51,525 bases of DNA, taken from assembly GCA_026399095.1 (NCBI GenBank), contig JAPLRP010000032.1:1-51525 (forward strand), in the 5' to 3' direction. A program made the position numbers and the translations under genes. This stretch comes from Methylococcales bacterium (GTDB lineage Bacteria; Pseudomonadota; Gammaproteobacteria; Methylococcales; Methylomonadaceae). Under the pieces are notes generated by a model. The model was not told the DNA's origin and did not search any database. It saw nothing but the letters and a program-made list of their open reading frames with translations. Below, piece by piece: positions 7,656-16,312 of this stretch; position 1 is the first letter of the stretch; every line of letters begins with the position of its first letter.

Positions 7656-8533
7656 ATTGCGGTTTCGTTGCGTTAATAGGACGCCCAAATGTTGGTAAAT
7701 CTACGCTGATGAATCATTTGCTAAAGCAAAAAATCAGTATCACCTCACGTAAGCCTCAAACAACCCGACATAGAATTCTTGGTATTAATACCACTGAAGC
7801 AGGCCAAGCCATCTATATGGACACGCCCGGCATGCATAACAATGAAAAGAGAGCGATGAACCGTTATTTAAATCGGACAGCTGAAACGACTCTACTGGGT
7901 GTTGATGTGATTGTCTGGCTGATTGATGGTTTATCATGGCATGAATATGATGAAGTTATCTTTAAAAAACTCGAGCAAGCCGGCTTGCCGGTTATTCTCG
8001 CGGTTAATAAAGTTGATAAAGTAAAAGATAAGGATGCCATATTAACGTTCTTTTCCGAAGCCCGACACCGGTTTCCCTTTGAACATTTGGTGCCTATTTC
8101 AGCCTTAAAAAGAACCAATCTTGATCAACTTGAAAGCTTGATCATGAAACTCTTACCCGAAAATGATTTAATCTATCCCGAAGATCAAATTACTGACCGA
8201 CCCGAGCGTTTTTTGGCTGCCGAAATCATCAGGGAAAAATTAACAAGGCGTTTGGGTGATGAACTGCCTTATGCTTTAACGGTTGAAATGGAACGCTACG
8301 AAGAACTACCCAATATCACTAAAATCTACGCGATTATTTGGGTTGAACGACTCACACAAAAAAATATCGTTATTGGTAAAGATGGCGAAATGCTAAAAAA
8401 AGTGGGCACGGATGCACGCTTCGATATAGAAAAACTGATTGGCCAAAAAGTCTATTTGCAACTTTGGGTTAAGGTTAAAAAGAACTGGTCTGACAATGAA
8501 CGCGCCATGCAAAGCTTGGGATTTAATGACTGA
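7652..8533 (+). CDS. era: GTPase Era
   Basis: The 293-residue essential GTPase binds the 3' end of 16S rRNA and assists 30S maturation. The GTPase motifs are GRPNVGKST (residues 10-18), DTPG (57-60) and NKVD (119-122). A C-terminal KH domain covers roughly residues 205-285 and contains the GKDGEMLKKVG loop that contacts RNA. Its ATG overlaps the rnc stop, and its own stop overlaps the start of recO. Confidence 0.97.
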   Translation: MNCGFVALIGRPNVGKSTLMNHLLKQKISITSRKPQTTRHRILGINTTEAGQAIYMDTPGMHNNEKRAMNRYLNRTAETTLLGVDVIVWLIDGLSWHEYDEVIFKKLEQAGLPVILAVNKVDKVKDKDAILTFFSEARHRFPFEHLVPISALKRTNLDQLESLIMKLLPENDLIYPEDQITDRPERFLAAEIIREKLTRRLGDELPYALTVEMERYEELPNITKIYAIIWVERLTQKNIVIGKDGEMLKKVGTDARFDIEKLIGQKVYLQLWVKVKKNWSDNERAMQSLGFND

Positions 8534-9233
8534 TAATGCTGTTTATTTGCAACCTGCATTTATCCTGCAACAACGGAAATTTAGAGAAACCAGTCTTATT
8601 ATTGATGTATTAACCCGAGACTTTGGAAGAATCACCATATTGGCAAAAGGGGTAAGAAAAGCCAAATCTAAAACAGCCGGTCTTCTTCAACCCTTTATGC
8701 CTTTATCCCTATCCTATTTTGGCAAAACCGAGTTAAAAACCCTGACGACCGTTGAAATATCAAAGTCATTTGAGCATTTGCAAGGGCTTGCCCTTTATTG
8801 CGGCTTTTATGTTAACGAACTGATCACTTGTTTTTTACATAAATATGATCCTCACCCAGAAGTGTTTGAACTTTATGAGGAATGCCTGATACGCCTTTTT
8901 AACGCTCCAGAAATAGAAGCCGCTTTGCGTATTTTTGAAGTCGATTTAATGGCGGCTGTGGGTTATGGACTGCAACTGGACTACGATGCCCATAATAATA
9001 AAGAAGTACAGCAATTATCCAAGTATCACTATAATGTTGAGCAGGGCCCGGTTGAAGCAGCCAAAGGCGCTTACTCAGGCAAGACATTACTGGCGTTAAA
9101 CTCAAGAGAATTGAGTGATTCTCAGATTCTCCAGGAAGCCAAGATATTGATGAGAACCGTTATTTCTGTTTATTTACACGGCAAGCCACTAAAGAGCCGC
9201 GCTGTCATTAATCAAATCATACATCATCTATAA
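8526..9233 (+). CDS. recO: DNA repair protein RecO
   Basis: The 235-residue protein acts with RecF and RecR to load RecA onto SSB-coated single-stranded DNA. The N-terminal OB-fold shows the usual pattern ([20 protein letters not shown], then [14 protein letters not shown]) and the helical C-terminal part follows. I chose the ATG at 8526, which overlaps the era stop by 8 bases and gives [12 protein letters not shown]. The frame stays open for 29 codons upstream, but that stretch lies inside era and is not RecO-like. The canonical zinc-binding cysteines of some RecO proteins are not evident. Confidence 0.94.
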   Translation: MTDNAVYLQPAFILQQRKFRETSLIIDVLTRDFGRITILAKGVRKAKSKTAGLLQPFMPLSLSYFGKTELKTLTTVEISKSFEHLQGLALYCGFYVNELITCFLHKYDPHPEVFELYEECLIRLFNAPEIEAALRIFEVDLMAAVGYGLQLDYDAHNNKEVQQLSKYHYNVEQGPVEAAKGAYSGKTLLALNSRELSDSQILQEAKILMRTVISVYLHGKPLKSRAVINQIIHHL

Positions 9234-9235
9234 AC

Positions 9236-9982
9236 ATGAACTCTAACCACATCTTATTAGGCGTAAATATTGACCACGTCGCTACCTTAAGACAAGCCCG
9301 AGGTACTCTTTATCCAGAACCTGTTCAAGCTGCATTAGTCGCCGAACAAGCAGGTGCAGACGGGATTACAGCGCATTTACGGGAAGATCGACGACATATT
9401 CAGGATCGGGATATTTTCTTGTTGAAAGATATGCTCCATACCCGCTTGAATATGGAAATGGCGGTCACTGATGAAATGGTTGCGCTGGCGATTAAAGTAC
9501 GACCTTATGCCTGCTGCTTGGTACCTGAAAAACGTGAAGAATTGACCACTGAGGGGGGACTGGATATTGCCGGCAATCTTAACCGTATGCAATGGGCTTG
9601 TGACGCCTTAAAAACAGCCGGTATCGAAGTCTCTCTTTTTATAGACCCCGATGAAGCACAAATTGATGCCGCAGTAAAAGCGGGCGCACCTGTTATCGAA
9701 TTACATACCGGTTGTTATGCCGATGCCAAAAATCCTGCGCTACAAGCTAAAGAATTGGCTCGTATCCGGCAAGCTGCGCATTATGCGCACAGTGCCGGCT
9801 TACAAGTTAATGCCGGACATGGTTTACATTTTTATAATGTAGAAGCGATATGCGCAATACCGGAAATAATCGAACTTAATATTGGCCATTCAATTATCGC
9901 TCAAGCCTTATTCTCCGGTTTGGCTCAGACTGTTAAAGATTTAAAACAAATCATGAGGCAGGCACGCTCACAGGCTTATTAA
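9236..9982 (+). CDS. pdxJ: Pyridoxine 5'-phosphate synthase
   Basis: The 248-residue TIM-barrel enzyme condenses 1-deoxyxylulose 5-phosphate with 3-amino-2-oxopropyl phosphate to form pyridoxine 5'-phosphate. Recognisable blocks are [17 protein letters not shown] near the start, [16 protein letters not shown], and [10 protein letters not shown] near residue 192. Only two bases separate it from recO, the order found in E. coli. The cofactor is needed by several enzymes encoded here (sga, glyA, trpB, metZ), though the gene order gives no specific link. Confidence 0.97.
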   Translation: MNSNHILLGVNIDHVATLRQARGTLYPEPVQAALVAEQAGADGITAHLREDRRHIQDRDIFLLKDMLHTRLNMEMAVTDEMVALAIKVRPYACCLVPEKREELTTEGGLDIAGNLNRMQWACDALKTAGIEVSLFIDPDEAQIDAAVKAGAPVIELHTGCYADAKNPALQAKELARIRQAAHYAHSAGLQVNAGHGLHFYNVEAICAIPEIIELNIGHSIIAQALFSGLAQTVKDLKQIMRQARSQAY

Positions 9983-9991
9983 GCAATAACG

Positions 9992-10957
9992 TTACTGTTC
10001 TTCTGTAAATGTTAAACCGTGTTTTTGCATACGGTACAGCAAGGTATCTCTGGTAAGACCTAGCAGCCTAGCTGATTTACTTCGATTGCCATTAGTTCGA
10101 CTGAGCGCCTGATGTATCAAGTTGGCTTCTAAATTGTCAAGCTGTATACCACGCTCTGGCAAACTAAATGCCGGTAATTTAATCGTATTATTAAAAGCGA
10201 TAAATTCACCGGGAAGATTTTCAGGCTCAATGGTTAATCCTGCCAATAGGATACTCAGCCTTTCACACAAATTTCGCAATTCACGAATATTACCGGGCCA
10301 GGCGTAATCTTTTAGAACATTTAAAGCTTGTTTACTTAGTTTTGGCGCATCAAGTGAATGTCTTTCAGCCATCATATTCAGAAAATGAATAATAAGATGC
10401 TCTATATCTTCAGAACGTTGTGACAATGGCGGAAGCTCTAATGGCACAACATCAAGCCGATAATATAAATCCCGCCTGAACTCACCGGCTTCAACCTGCT
10501 TGTTTAAATCCGAGTTAGTCGCTGCGATAATACGAACATCGACGTTATAAGGCTTAATATCACCGACAGCAAGACACTCTCCAGACTCCAGAAAGCGCAA
10601 TAATTTTGCCTGAATTGATAAAGGTAACGAATTTATTTCATCCAGAAATAAAGTTCCCCCATGCGCTGCTTCAAAAAGTCCCTGCTTACTGGTTGCTGCA
10701 CCCGTAAAAGCACCTTTTTTATGCCCAAACAATTCTGATTCTATAAGACTCTCGGATAATGCAGCGCAATTTAGGGTAATAAAAGCTTTATTGGCACGCC
10801 CACTCTCTTTTTGAATGGCGTTAGCAAACACTTCCTTTCCTGTGCCCGTTTCACCCTTTAGCAATACCGTCACATCAGTCGCAGCAACCATTCTGGCGCT
10901 ACGAATTAAAGAGTCTAATGAAGGGGATTTACCAATAATCGATTTAAAATGTCCCAT
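9992..10957 (-). CDS. Sigma-54-dependent transcription activator lacking a receiver domain
   Basis: The 321-residue protein begins directly with the AAA+ sigma-54 interaction domain. Walker A is GETGTGKE (residues 35-42), the sigma-54 contact loop GAFTGA is at 82-87 and Walker B is GGTLFLDE (100-107). A C-terminal Fis-type helix-turn-helix contains NRSKSARLLGLTRDTLLYRM. There is no N-terminal receiver, GAF or PAS domain, as in PspF-like activators, so activity must be controlled by a partner protein or by expression. It lies 9 bases downstream of the TauE/SafE-like gene, which suggests co-transcription. Its target promoters are unknown. Confidence 0.93.
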   Translation of the reverse strand: MGHFKSIIGKSPSLDSLIRSARMVAATDVTVLLKGETGTGKEVFANAIQKESGRANKAFITLNCAALSESLIESELFGHKKGAFTGAATSKQGLFEAAHGGTLFLDEINSLPLSIQAKLLRFLESGECLAVGDIKPYNVDVRIIAATNSDLNKQVEAGEFRRDLYYRLDVVPLELPPLSQRSEDIEHLIIHFLNMMAERHSLDAPKLSKQALNVLKDYAWPGNIRELRNLCERLSILLAGLTIEPENLPGEFIAFNNTIKLPAFSLPERGIQLDNLEANLIHQALSRTNGNRSKSARLLGLTRDTLLYRMQKHGLTFTEEQ

Positions 10958-10966
10958 AGTACCGCC

Positions 10967-11737
10967 TTAATGCATTGCCATGTTGCTGGTAAACGCCATC
11001 GGATTTAACCATGGGAAAGCAGCTAACAGAGCAAGAACCATCATAAACACTCCAATAGCTTGTTTAAAACGTATCATTCTGGATAATCTGGTTAAAAGAT
11101 TGGTCATGATACCGACGCCCATAACTGCCGGCAAAGTCCCCAAACCAAAAGCAAGCATCGTTAATGCGCTATTGCCGGCATCACCTGTGGTAGCGGCTAA
11201 GGCTAAAGCCGCATAAACCAGTCCACAAGGTAACCAACCCCAGACCATTCCAAAGAGATAGGCATGAGTGTGATTTTTTACAGGAATAAGTTTGCGTCCA
11301 TAAGGCTCTAATTTTTTCCAAATAGGCCTCCCAGCTTTTTCAATATACGCAAAACGGGGAAACCAACCGGCTATATAAAGCCCGGCGCCGGTCATGATAG
11401 TGGCTGAAAGCAATTGCAAAATCCTGTGCCCATGCGTTTCACCTAGAGGCATCGTCAATAAAGCTTCAATAGCACCCACTAAGCTGCCTGCTATTGCATA
11501 ACTGGTAATTCGACCAAAATTGTAGTTAAAAACAAAAGGCAACAGACGCTTTTTATTATTACGTATTTCAGGACTGAGGCTTAGCGTCAAAGTACCAATA
11601 ATCGAGCCACACATCCCTATGCAATGCATACTGCTAAATAAGCCCATAATGAAAGCAACCAGGTAAGAAGAGGTAAAAGCTGGATCAAATGGCATATATT
11701 CAGTTAACAAATAGGAGGTGAAAGGTACAAAGCTCAA
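10967..11737 (-). CDS. TauE/SafE-like (cytochrome biogenesis-type) membrane protein
   Basis: The protein of up to 256 residues has about six hydrophobic helices and the early motif SSMHCIGMCGSIIG (His38, Cys39, Met42, Cys43 from the first start). This motif is typical of the 'urease accessory/sulfite exporter TauE-SafE' group that often accompanies copper handling or cytochrome oxidase assembly. A second conserved block is WGWLPCGLVYAALALAATTG. The start is uncertain: the long form begins with TTG at 11737, while an ATG at 11695 gives MPFDPAFTSSYLVAF; neither has a clear Shine-Dalgarno. It is followed closely by the sigma-54 activator. Metal transport is a family inference. Confidence 0.8.
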   Translation of the reverse strand: MSFVPFTSYLLTEYMPFDPAFTSSYLVAFIMGLFSSMHCIGMCGSIIGTLTLSLSPEIRNNKKRLLPFVFNYNFGRITSYAIAGSLVGAIEALLTMPLGETHGHRILQLLSATIMTGAGLYIAGWFPRFAYIEKAGRPIWKKLEPYGRKLIPVKNHTHAYLFGMVWGWLPCGLVYAALALAATTGDAGNSALTMLAFGLGTLPAVMGVGIMTNLLTRLSRMIRFKQAIGVFMMVLALLAAFPWLNPMAFTSNMAMH

Positions 11738-11774
11738 GAAACAATCGGTGTGCCTTGTCGCTTAAACCAAACCA

Positions 11775-12500
11775 TTAAAGGCTTGTAAATTGTGCAAGAA
11801 TCTGGCCCTGAATTTTCTCAGCCATCGCTTTACGATTTTCTGCATCTCGAATGGGTCGGCCTACGACAATATAATCAGCACCGTTTTGGAAGGCCATTTC
11901 TACACTAACGACTCTTTTTTGATCATCATCTTCACGGTTATCAACCGGCCTGATACCCGGGGTAATCACTAATAATTTATGGCCCAACTCTTCTCTTAGC
12001 ATGGAGACTTCAAGGCCTGATGAAACAATGCCATCACAGCCAATGTGCAAGGCACGCTTGGCGCGGGATAATACCAATTCACGTACATCACATTTAAATC
12101 CCAAGTCGTCAAGATCACCACGATCCAAACTGGTTAACGCAGTAACGGCCAATACTTTAAGATCACCTTTTTCTTTGGCTGCAGCTTCCATGATGGCATC
12201 GTTGCCATGGATGGTAGCCAGATCAACACCTTTGCTACTTAAGGCTTTAATGGCACGACCCACTGTCGCAGGAACATCAAAGAACTTAAGATCAACAAAG
12301 ACTTTTTTATTTTGTTGTTTTAACCATTCAATAAAACCAAAATAATCACCCGACATAAATAGCTCCATGCCGACCTTATAGAAGATCACTGAATCTCCTA
12401 GCTCTTCAACTAAAGCTTGTGCTTCTGGAATACTGGGCACGTCCAGTGCCATAATTAAACGTTCGCGGACGGGAATAGATTTGGTAGATATAAAAGTCAT
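11775..12500 (-). CDS. pyrF: Orotidine 5'-phosphate decarboxylase
   Basis: The 241-residue TIM-barrel enzyme performs the last step of UMP synthesis. The catalytic Asp/Lys network is visible in VFVDLKFFDVP (DxKxxD). The substrate-binding ends include LVITPGIRP and GADYIVVGRPI. The N-terminus has ERLIMALDVPS preceded by about 12 residues. It lies 37 bases upstream of the TauE/SafE-like gene on the same strand; the two have no obvious shared pathway. Confidence 0.97.
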   Translation of the reverse strand: MTFISTKSIPVRERLIMALDVPSIPEAQALVEELGDSVIFYKVGMELFMSGDYFGFIEWLKQQNKKVFVDLKFFDVPATVGRAIKALSSKGVDLATIHGNDAIMEAAAKEKGDLKVLAVTALTSLDRGDLDDLGFKCDVRELVLSRAKRALHIGCDGIVSSGLEVSMLREELGHKLLVITPGIRPVDNREDDDQKRVVSVEMAFQNGADYIVVGRPIRDAENRKAMAEKIQGQILAQFTSL

Positions 12501-12573
12501 AGGTTAAAGAATTTAAGGTAACGTTAGTTTTATTGAATACAATGCCGGTCGTGAGGAAACAAAGCTGGACAGA

Positions 12574-12963
12574 TTACTGTGTTTTTAAACCTGCATTATC
12601 CCAAGCTATAATTCCACCTTCCATGTTATAAACTTTGGAAAATCCGGCCAATTTTAACACATCAACCGCTTTCGCAGAACGACCACCTGCACGACATTGT
12701 GTAATCACAGGACTGTCTTTATATTGTTTAAGTTCAGATAAATGTTCAGTTAACTGTGCTAAAGGAATATGAATGGCTCCAGGGATGTGTTGCTCATTCC
12801 ACTCACTATCCTCACGCACATCAACAATAACAGCTTTTTGCTCGGAGGCCATTACCGACGCTTCCTTGGGAGAAATTGAGTCGATTGAATCTACATCGGC
12901 ATTAGCACATCCCATTGCTAAAACCATAAAACCAACTTGAAAATACTTTAATAAAAATCGCAT
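12574..12963 (-). CDS. Rhodanese-domain lipoprotein
   Basis: The 129-residue protein has a short hydrophobic signal (about residues 8-18) with a lipobox-like LAMGC placing the lipidated Cys at 19. A single rhodanese domain follows, with VIVDVREDSEWNEQHIPGA and the active-site loop CRAGGRS (Cys90). It probably binds or transfers sulfane sulfur while anchored to a membrane on the periplasmic side. The six-residue loop is the sulfurtransferase size, not the longer Cdc25-like size. The lipobox residue at -1 is Gly and at -3 is Ala, acceptable but not ideal. It is separated from pyrF by 73 bases. Confidence 0.87.
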   Translation of the reverse strand: MRFLLKYFQVGFMVLAMGCANADVDSIDSISPKEASVMASEQKAVIVDVREDSEWNEQHIPGAIHIPLAQLTEHLSELKQYKDSPVITQCRAGGRSAKAVDVLKLAGFSKVYNMEGGIIAWDNAGLKTQ

Positions 12964-13142
12964 ACAATAACTCCTAAATTATGACCTCAAGCATCATACA
13001 GAAATGATATGATCAATTCGCCGTTTAACTCGATTTTATAATCAACTTAAACCTACATTAATCGCTTTTATTTGGTATATATTACCGGAACTTGTTTTAA
13101 CAGTGAATGTTAATATCAGCAAATAAATAATACGCTTAGCTT

Positions 13143-14075
13143 ATGAACTCAACATTGATTCAAATGACCCTGTTAATGGCATCCGGTGTCGGTTGGAGAA
13201 TTCTTAAACCGGCCGGATTAACAGCAGAGCATGTTCGTCATGTATTAACGACTTTAGTCTATTATTTGCTCTTGCCAGCCATGGTATTAGACGTATTATG
13301 GACCGCAGATATTGGCCTTCAATCCTTTCACTTTACCCTACTGGGCATGAGTTGCATTGCACTGGCCATGCTAAGTGCCTGGGCCATTGGAGTAGTCTGT
13401 AAGCTTCAACATAAACGCTTGGGAGCAATGATTCTGGCGGCCGCGTTCCCTAATGTAACTTATTTGGGCTTACCCATTTTAGAGCAAACTTTTGGTAGTT
13501 GGGCGCGTTCGGTGGCAATACAAATCGACCTGTTCGCAACCGCTCCCATTCTATTTACTATCGGCATTATGATAGCGAGGCATTACGGCAATGACTCCTC
13601 GGATAAGCCTAAACACATGTTATCATTTTTTAATGCACCGCCCTTTTGGGCAGCGGCCCTTGCCGTCATTTTAAATCTTAACGGACTGGTTGCCCCATTA
13701 TGGTTTACAGGTGTATTACAAAAGCTATCGGCTGCTGTTGTGCCTTTAATGTTATTTTCCTTAGGGTTAGCACTAAACTGGAAGGCCGTCAAGTATCAAA
13801 ACATTCCCTATGTACTCCCGGTTCTTCTAATAAAAATGCTAATAATGCCTTTATTCGCAATCGTTCTGGTCGGTTATTTACCGCTGGAAGATAAATATAA
13901 AGCAGCGGCAGTGCTCGACTTAGCCATGCCCAGCATGGTTTTGGGCATTGTTTTTTGTGATCGTTATCGACTGGATAGCGCCCTATATGCCATGACTGTC
14001 ACGGTAACCACTGCATTAAGTTTGATCACTTTGCCATTTTGGCATGGCGTACTCATCAATGAGTTCTTAAAATGA
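13143..14075 (+). CDS. AEC (auxin efflux carrier)-family permease
   Basis: The 310-residue hydrophobic protein has about 8-10 transmembrane segments in the two-half arrangement of the AEC family. Conserved-looking features are the early YYLLLPAMVLDVLW helix, FPNVTYLGLPILEQTFG, and the C-terminal AVLDLAMPSMVLGIVFCDRY. Family members export small organic acids or related metabolites. The substrate here cannot be inferred. Its stop overlaps the start of the CinA-like gene (ATGA), so the two are likely translated together. Confidence 0.88.
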   Translation: MNSTLIQMTLLMASGVGWRILKPAGLTAEHVRHVLTTLVYYLLLPAMVLDVLWTADIGLQSFHFTLLGMSCIALAMLSAWAIGVVCKLQHKRLGAMILAAAFPNVTYLGLPILEQTFGSWARSVAIQIDLFATAPILFTIGIMIARHYGNDSSDKPKHMLSFFNAPPFWAAALAVILNLNGLVAPLWFTGVLQKLSAAVVPLMLFSLGLALNWKAVKYQNIPYVLPVLLIKMLIMPLFAIVLVGYLPLEDKYKAAAVLDLAMPSMVLGIVFCDRYRLDSALYAMTVTVTTALSLITLPFWHGVLINEFLK

Positions 14076-15301
14076 ATCCAACACTTGAAATCTTTTCTCA
14101 AGGCGAAGAAATTGTAACCGGACAAACCGTTGACACCAATGCCGCTTGGTTATCGCAACAAAGCGTTGCTTGCGGTTTTACAGTAACACGACACACAGCT
14201 GTAGGCGATAAACTCGCTGATCTGATCGAATTGCTAAAAAGCATTTCACAGCGTGCAGATTGTTGTATTTGTACCGGTGGCTTAGGCCCGACCAGTGATG
14301 ACTTAACCGCCGAAGCCGTCGCTATTGCCTTTAATCTTCCTCTTGAATTTGATGCAATTGCCTATGAACAAATTAGTCATTTTTTTGCACGCCGAAATAG
14401 AGCGATGCCTGAATCAAACAGAAAACAGGCTATGTTGCCTCAGGGCGCTGAGCGTATAAACAACGATTGGGGAACGGCTCCCGGCTTTAGTTTAGTTGCT
14501 GGTCGTTGCTGGTTTGTATTTTTACCGGGCGTACCCACAGAAATGATGAATTTATTTCATGAAAGCATCTTGCCCAAGCTATCGACCCGTTTTTTATTAC
14601 AACCCGGGCAATTGGTTTCTATCAAAACATTCGGCTTAGGCGAATCTGTCATTCAAGAACGAATTAACTTAATTGAAATACCAACAGAGGTTGAATTAGG
14701 TTTTCGTGCTGGAACAGATGAAGTACAGACCAAGCTATTGTTTCCTTTTGCTTATCCTAAAACGGAAATGACCGCTTTAGTCACTCGGCTTGCTGAACCA
14801 TTGGGTGATTATGTATTTGCCATTGATGGCTTGGGTGAAGCAACGGGGGATCTGGTTTTTGAAATTGACAAACTGATGCGCGACAGAAAATTGACTTTAG
14901 CCATCGTAGAAACGGCCAGCCATGGATTGCTTGCCTCAAAATGCGTAAGTTATGAATGGCTTCTCAATGCAAGCTATGAACAATCCACAGCACGACTGGG
15001 ACAAAACATCACAACCGGAGATGATATTAATTATTTAATAACGACAGCCAAAGCAATGGCAAGTAATTTACAGAAAAATAGTGGCGCAGATTTTATCCTC
15101 GTTCAACTTTATTCGGGGGACGCCGAGACTTTGCACGATAAAAATCAGTCGATCATTATTTATAACGTGTTATTGAACAAAGATAACTGTTATCAAACGA
15201 GCCATTCAATTAACGGCCCCATCAAAAGAAAACAAAATCAGGCTGCCTTATTAACACTGGATTTATTACGACGTTATTTACAAAATAAGTCCATCAATTA
15301 G
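14072..15301 (+). CDS. CinA-like protein with degenerate C-terminal amidase domain
   Basis: The 409-residue protein has the two-part CinA layout. The N-terminal MoaB/MogA-like domain (about residues 5-170) carries EIFSQGEEIVTGQTVDTNAA, GGLGPTSDDLTAEA (69-82) and a FLPGVPTEM block. In active CinA/PncC proteins the C-terminal domain has ESCTGG as the NMN deamidase active site. Here the matching position reads ETASHG (280-285) and the following sequence is poorly conserved. The N-terminal pyrophosphatase-type activity may remain, but the amidase is probably lost. The ATGA overlap with the AEC permease suggests a joint transcript. Confidence 0.85.
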   Translation: MNPTLEIFSQGEEIVTGQTVDTNAAWLSQQSVACGFTVTRHTAVGDKLADLIELLKSISQRADCCICTGGLGPTSDDLTAEAVAIAFNLPLEFDAIAYEQISHFFARRNRAMPESNRKQAMLPQGAERINNDWGTAPGFSLVAGRCWFVFLPGVPTEMMNLFHESILPKLSTRFLLQPGQLVSIKTFGLGESVIQERINLIEIPTEVELGFRAGTDEVQTKLLFPFAYPKTEMTALVTRLAEPLGDYVFAIDGLGEATGDLVFEIDKLMRDRKLTLAIVETASHGLLASKCVSYEWLLNASYEQSTARLGQNITTGDDINYLITTAKAMASNLQKNSGADFILVQLYSGDAETLHDKNQSIIIYNVLLNKDNCYQTSHSINGPIKRKQNQAALLTLDLLRRYLQNKSIN

Positions 15302-15354
15302 AACTAGTAATAAGCAAGCAGAGGTTGATCTTTAACCATTACCCAATTATTTAG

Positions 15355-15376
15355 GGGCAACCCCTTACGGTTGCCC
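15355..15376. repeat. GGGCAAYCC-type palindrome, copy 2
   Basis: GGGCAACC (15355-15362) pairs with GGTTGCCC (15369-15376) around CCTTAC. It lies in the convergent gap between the cinA-like gene and mtkB and belongs to the same palindrome type as 5691-5712 and 27763-27818. Confidence 0.65.
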
Positions 15377-15395
15377 TGATAACATCGTGGCATCA

Positions 15396-15420
15396 AAGGG
15401 CAGGCGTAAAGCCTGCCCTT
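15396..15420. terminator. Bidirectional-type hairpin between cinA-like and mtkB
   Basis: AAGGGCAGGC (15396-15405) and AAGCCTGCCCTT-type arm GCCTGCCCTT (15411-15420) form a perfect 10-bp stem with loop GTAAA. It sits five bases past the mtkB stop on the minus strand and about 95 bases past the cinA-like stop on the plus strand. T-runs are weak on both sides, so it could equally be a dispersed palindrome. Confidence 0.5.
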
Positions 15421-15424
15421 ATAA

Positions 15425-16312
15425 TTACATTTTGGCCAATACAGCAGCGACTGTTTCACCCATTGCTGCAGGGGTTGGGCAAATAACAACACCCAACTCT
15501 CTAAGTATTGCAACTTTTTCTGCTGCACCTTCTTCTGCTGATGAAATAATGGCTCCGGCATGCCCCATGCGACGACCTTCCGGCGCGGTTAAACCGGCAA
15601 TATAAGCAATAACGGGTTTGCTCATGTGTGCTTGCGCATAAAATCCGGCTTCAACTTCTTGAGGTCCACCGATTTCACCTATCATCAGGATAACTTTGGT
15701 TTCCGAGTCTTGCTCAAACTTTTCCAAAATATCGCGGTGCGAACTGCCGTTAATAGGATCGCCACCAATACCGACAGACGATGAAATACCAATGCCCAAA
15801 CGCTTCATTTGATCGGCTGCTTCGTAGCCTAAAGTGCCTGAACGTCCAACAATACCGACATTACCCTGCATGTATATATGCCCAGGCATAATACCCAACA
15901 TGGCACGACCGGGACTGATGGTTCCAGCACAATTCGGGCCGGTCAGTATCATGCGTTTATCTTCCGGAAAGCGACGCAAAAAGTTTTTTACTGTCATCAT
16001 ATCTTGCGTAGGAATACCGTCGGTAATCGCTACACAGTATTTGATGCCGGCATCGGCCGCTTCCATAATAGAATCAGCCGCAAACGCTGGTGGCACAAAG
16101 ATAATACTGGCTTCAGCACCTACTTCATTTACGGCTTCTTTGACTGTGTTAAAAACAGGTAATCCCAGATGAGTTTGCCCGCCTTTACCGGGCGTGATAC
16201 CACCGACTACATTTGAGCCGTAGTTAATCATGTCTTGGGCGTGAAATGAACCAATTTTTCCGGTAAAGCCCTGAACAATAATACGCGTTGTTTCGTTAAT
16301 AAAAATTGCCAT
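15425..16312 (-). CDS. mtkB: Malate-CoA ligase (malate thiokinase) alpha subunit
   Basis: The 295-residue protein belongs to the succinyl-CoA synthetase alpha family. It has the CoA-binding Rossmann start (RIIVQGFTGKIGSFHAQ), the GPNCAGTISPG loop and the phosphohistidine in RMGHAGAIIS (His251). By sequence alone it could be SucD. Its place directly after mtkA and downstream of malyl-CoA lyase identifies it as MtkB, which with MtkA makes malyl-CoA from malate, CoA and ATP in the serine cycle. The mtkA stop and the mtkB start abut. The C-terminal EELGVVICPTPAAMGETVAA is typical of the MtkB group. Confidence 0.92.
   Translation of the reverse strand: MAIFINETTRIIVQGFTGKIGSFHAQDMINYGSNVVGGITPGKGGQTHLGLPVFNTVKEAVNEVGAEASIIFVPPAFAADSIMEAADAGIKYCVAITDGIPTQDMMTVKNFLRRFPEDKRMILTGPNCAGTISPGRAMLGIMPGHIYMQGNVGIVGRSGTLGYEAADQMKRLGIGISSSVGIGGDPINGSSHRDILEKFEQDSETKVILMIGEIGGPQEVEAGFYAQAHMSKPVIAYIAGLTAPEGRRMGHAGAIISSAEEGAAEKVAILRELGVVICPTPAAMGETVAAVLAKM

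Noticed and set aside
8439-8525. An N-terminal extension of recO by 29 codons.
   Set aside because: It lies wholly inside era and is not RecO-like; the ATG at 8526 overlapping the era stop is the natural start.
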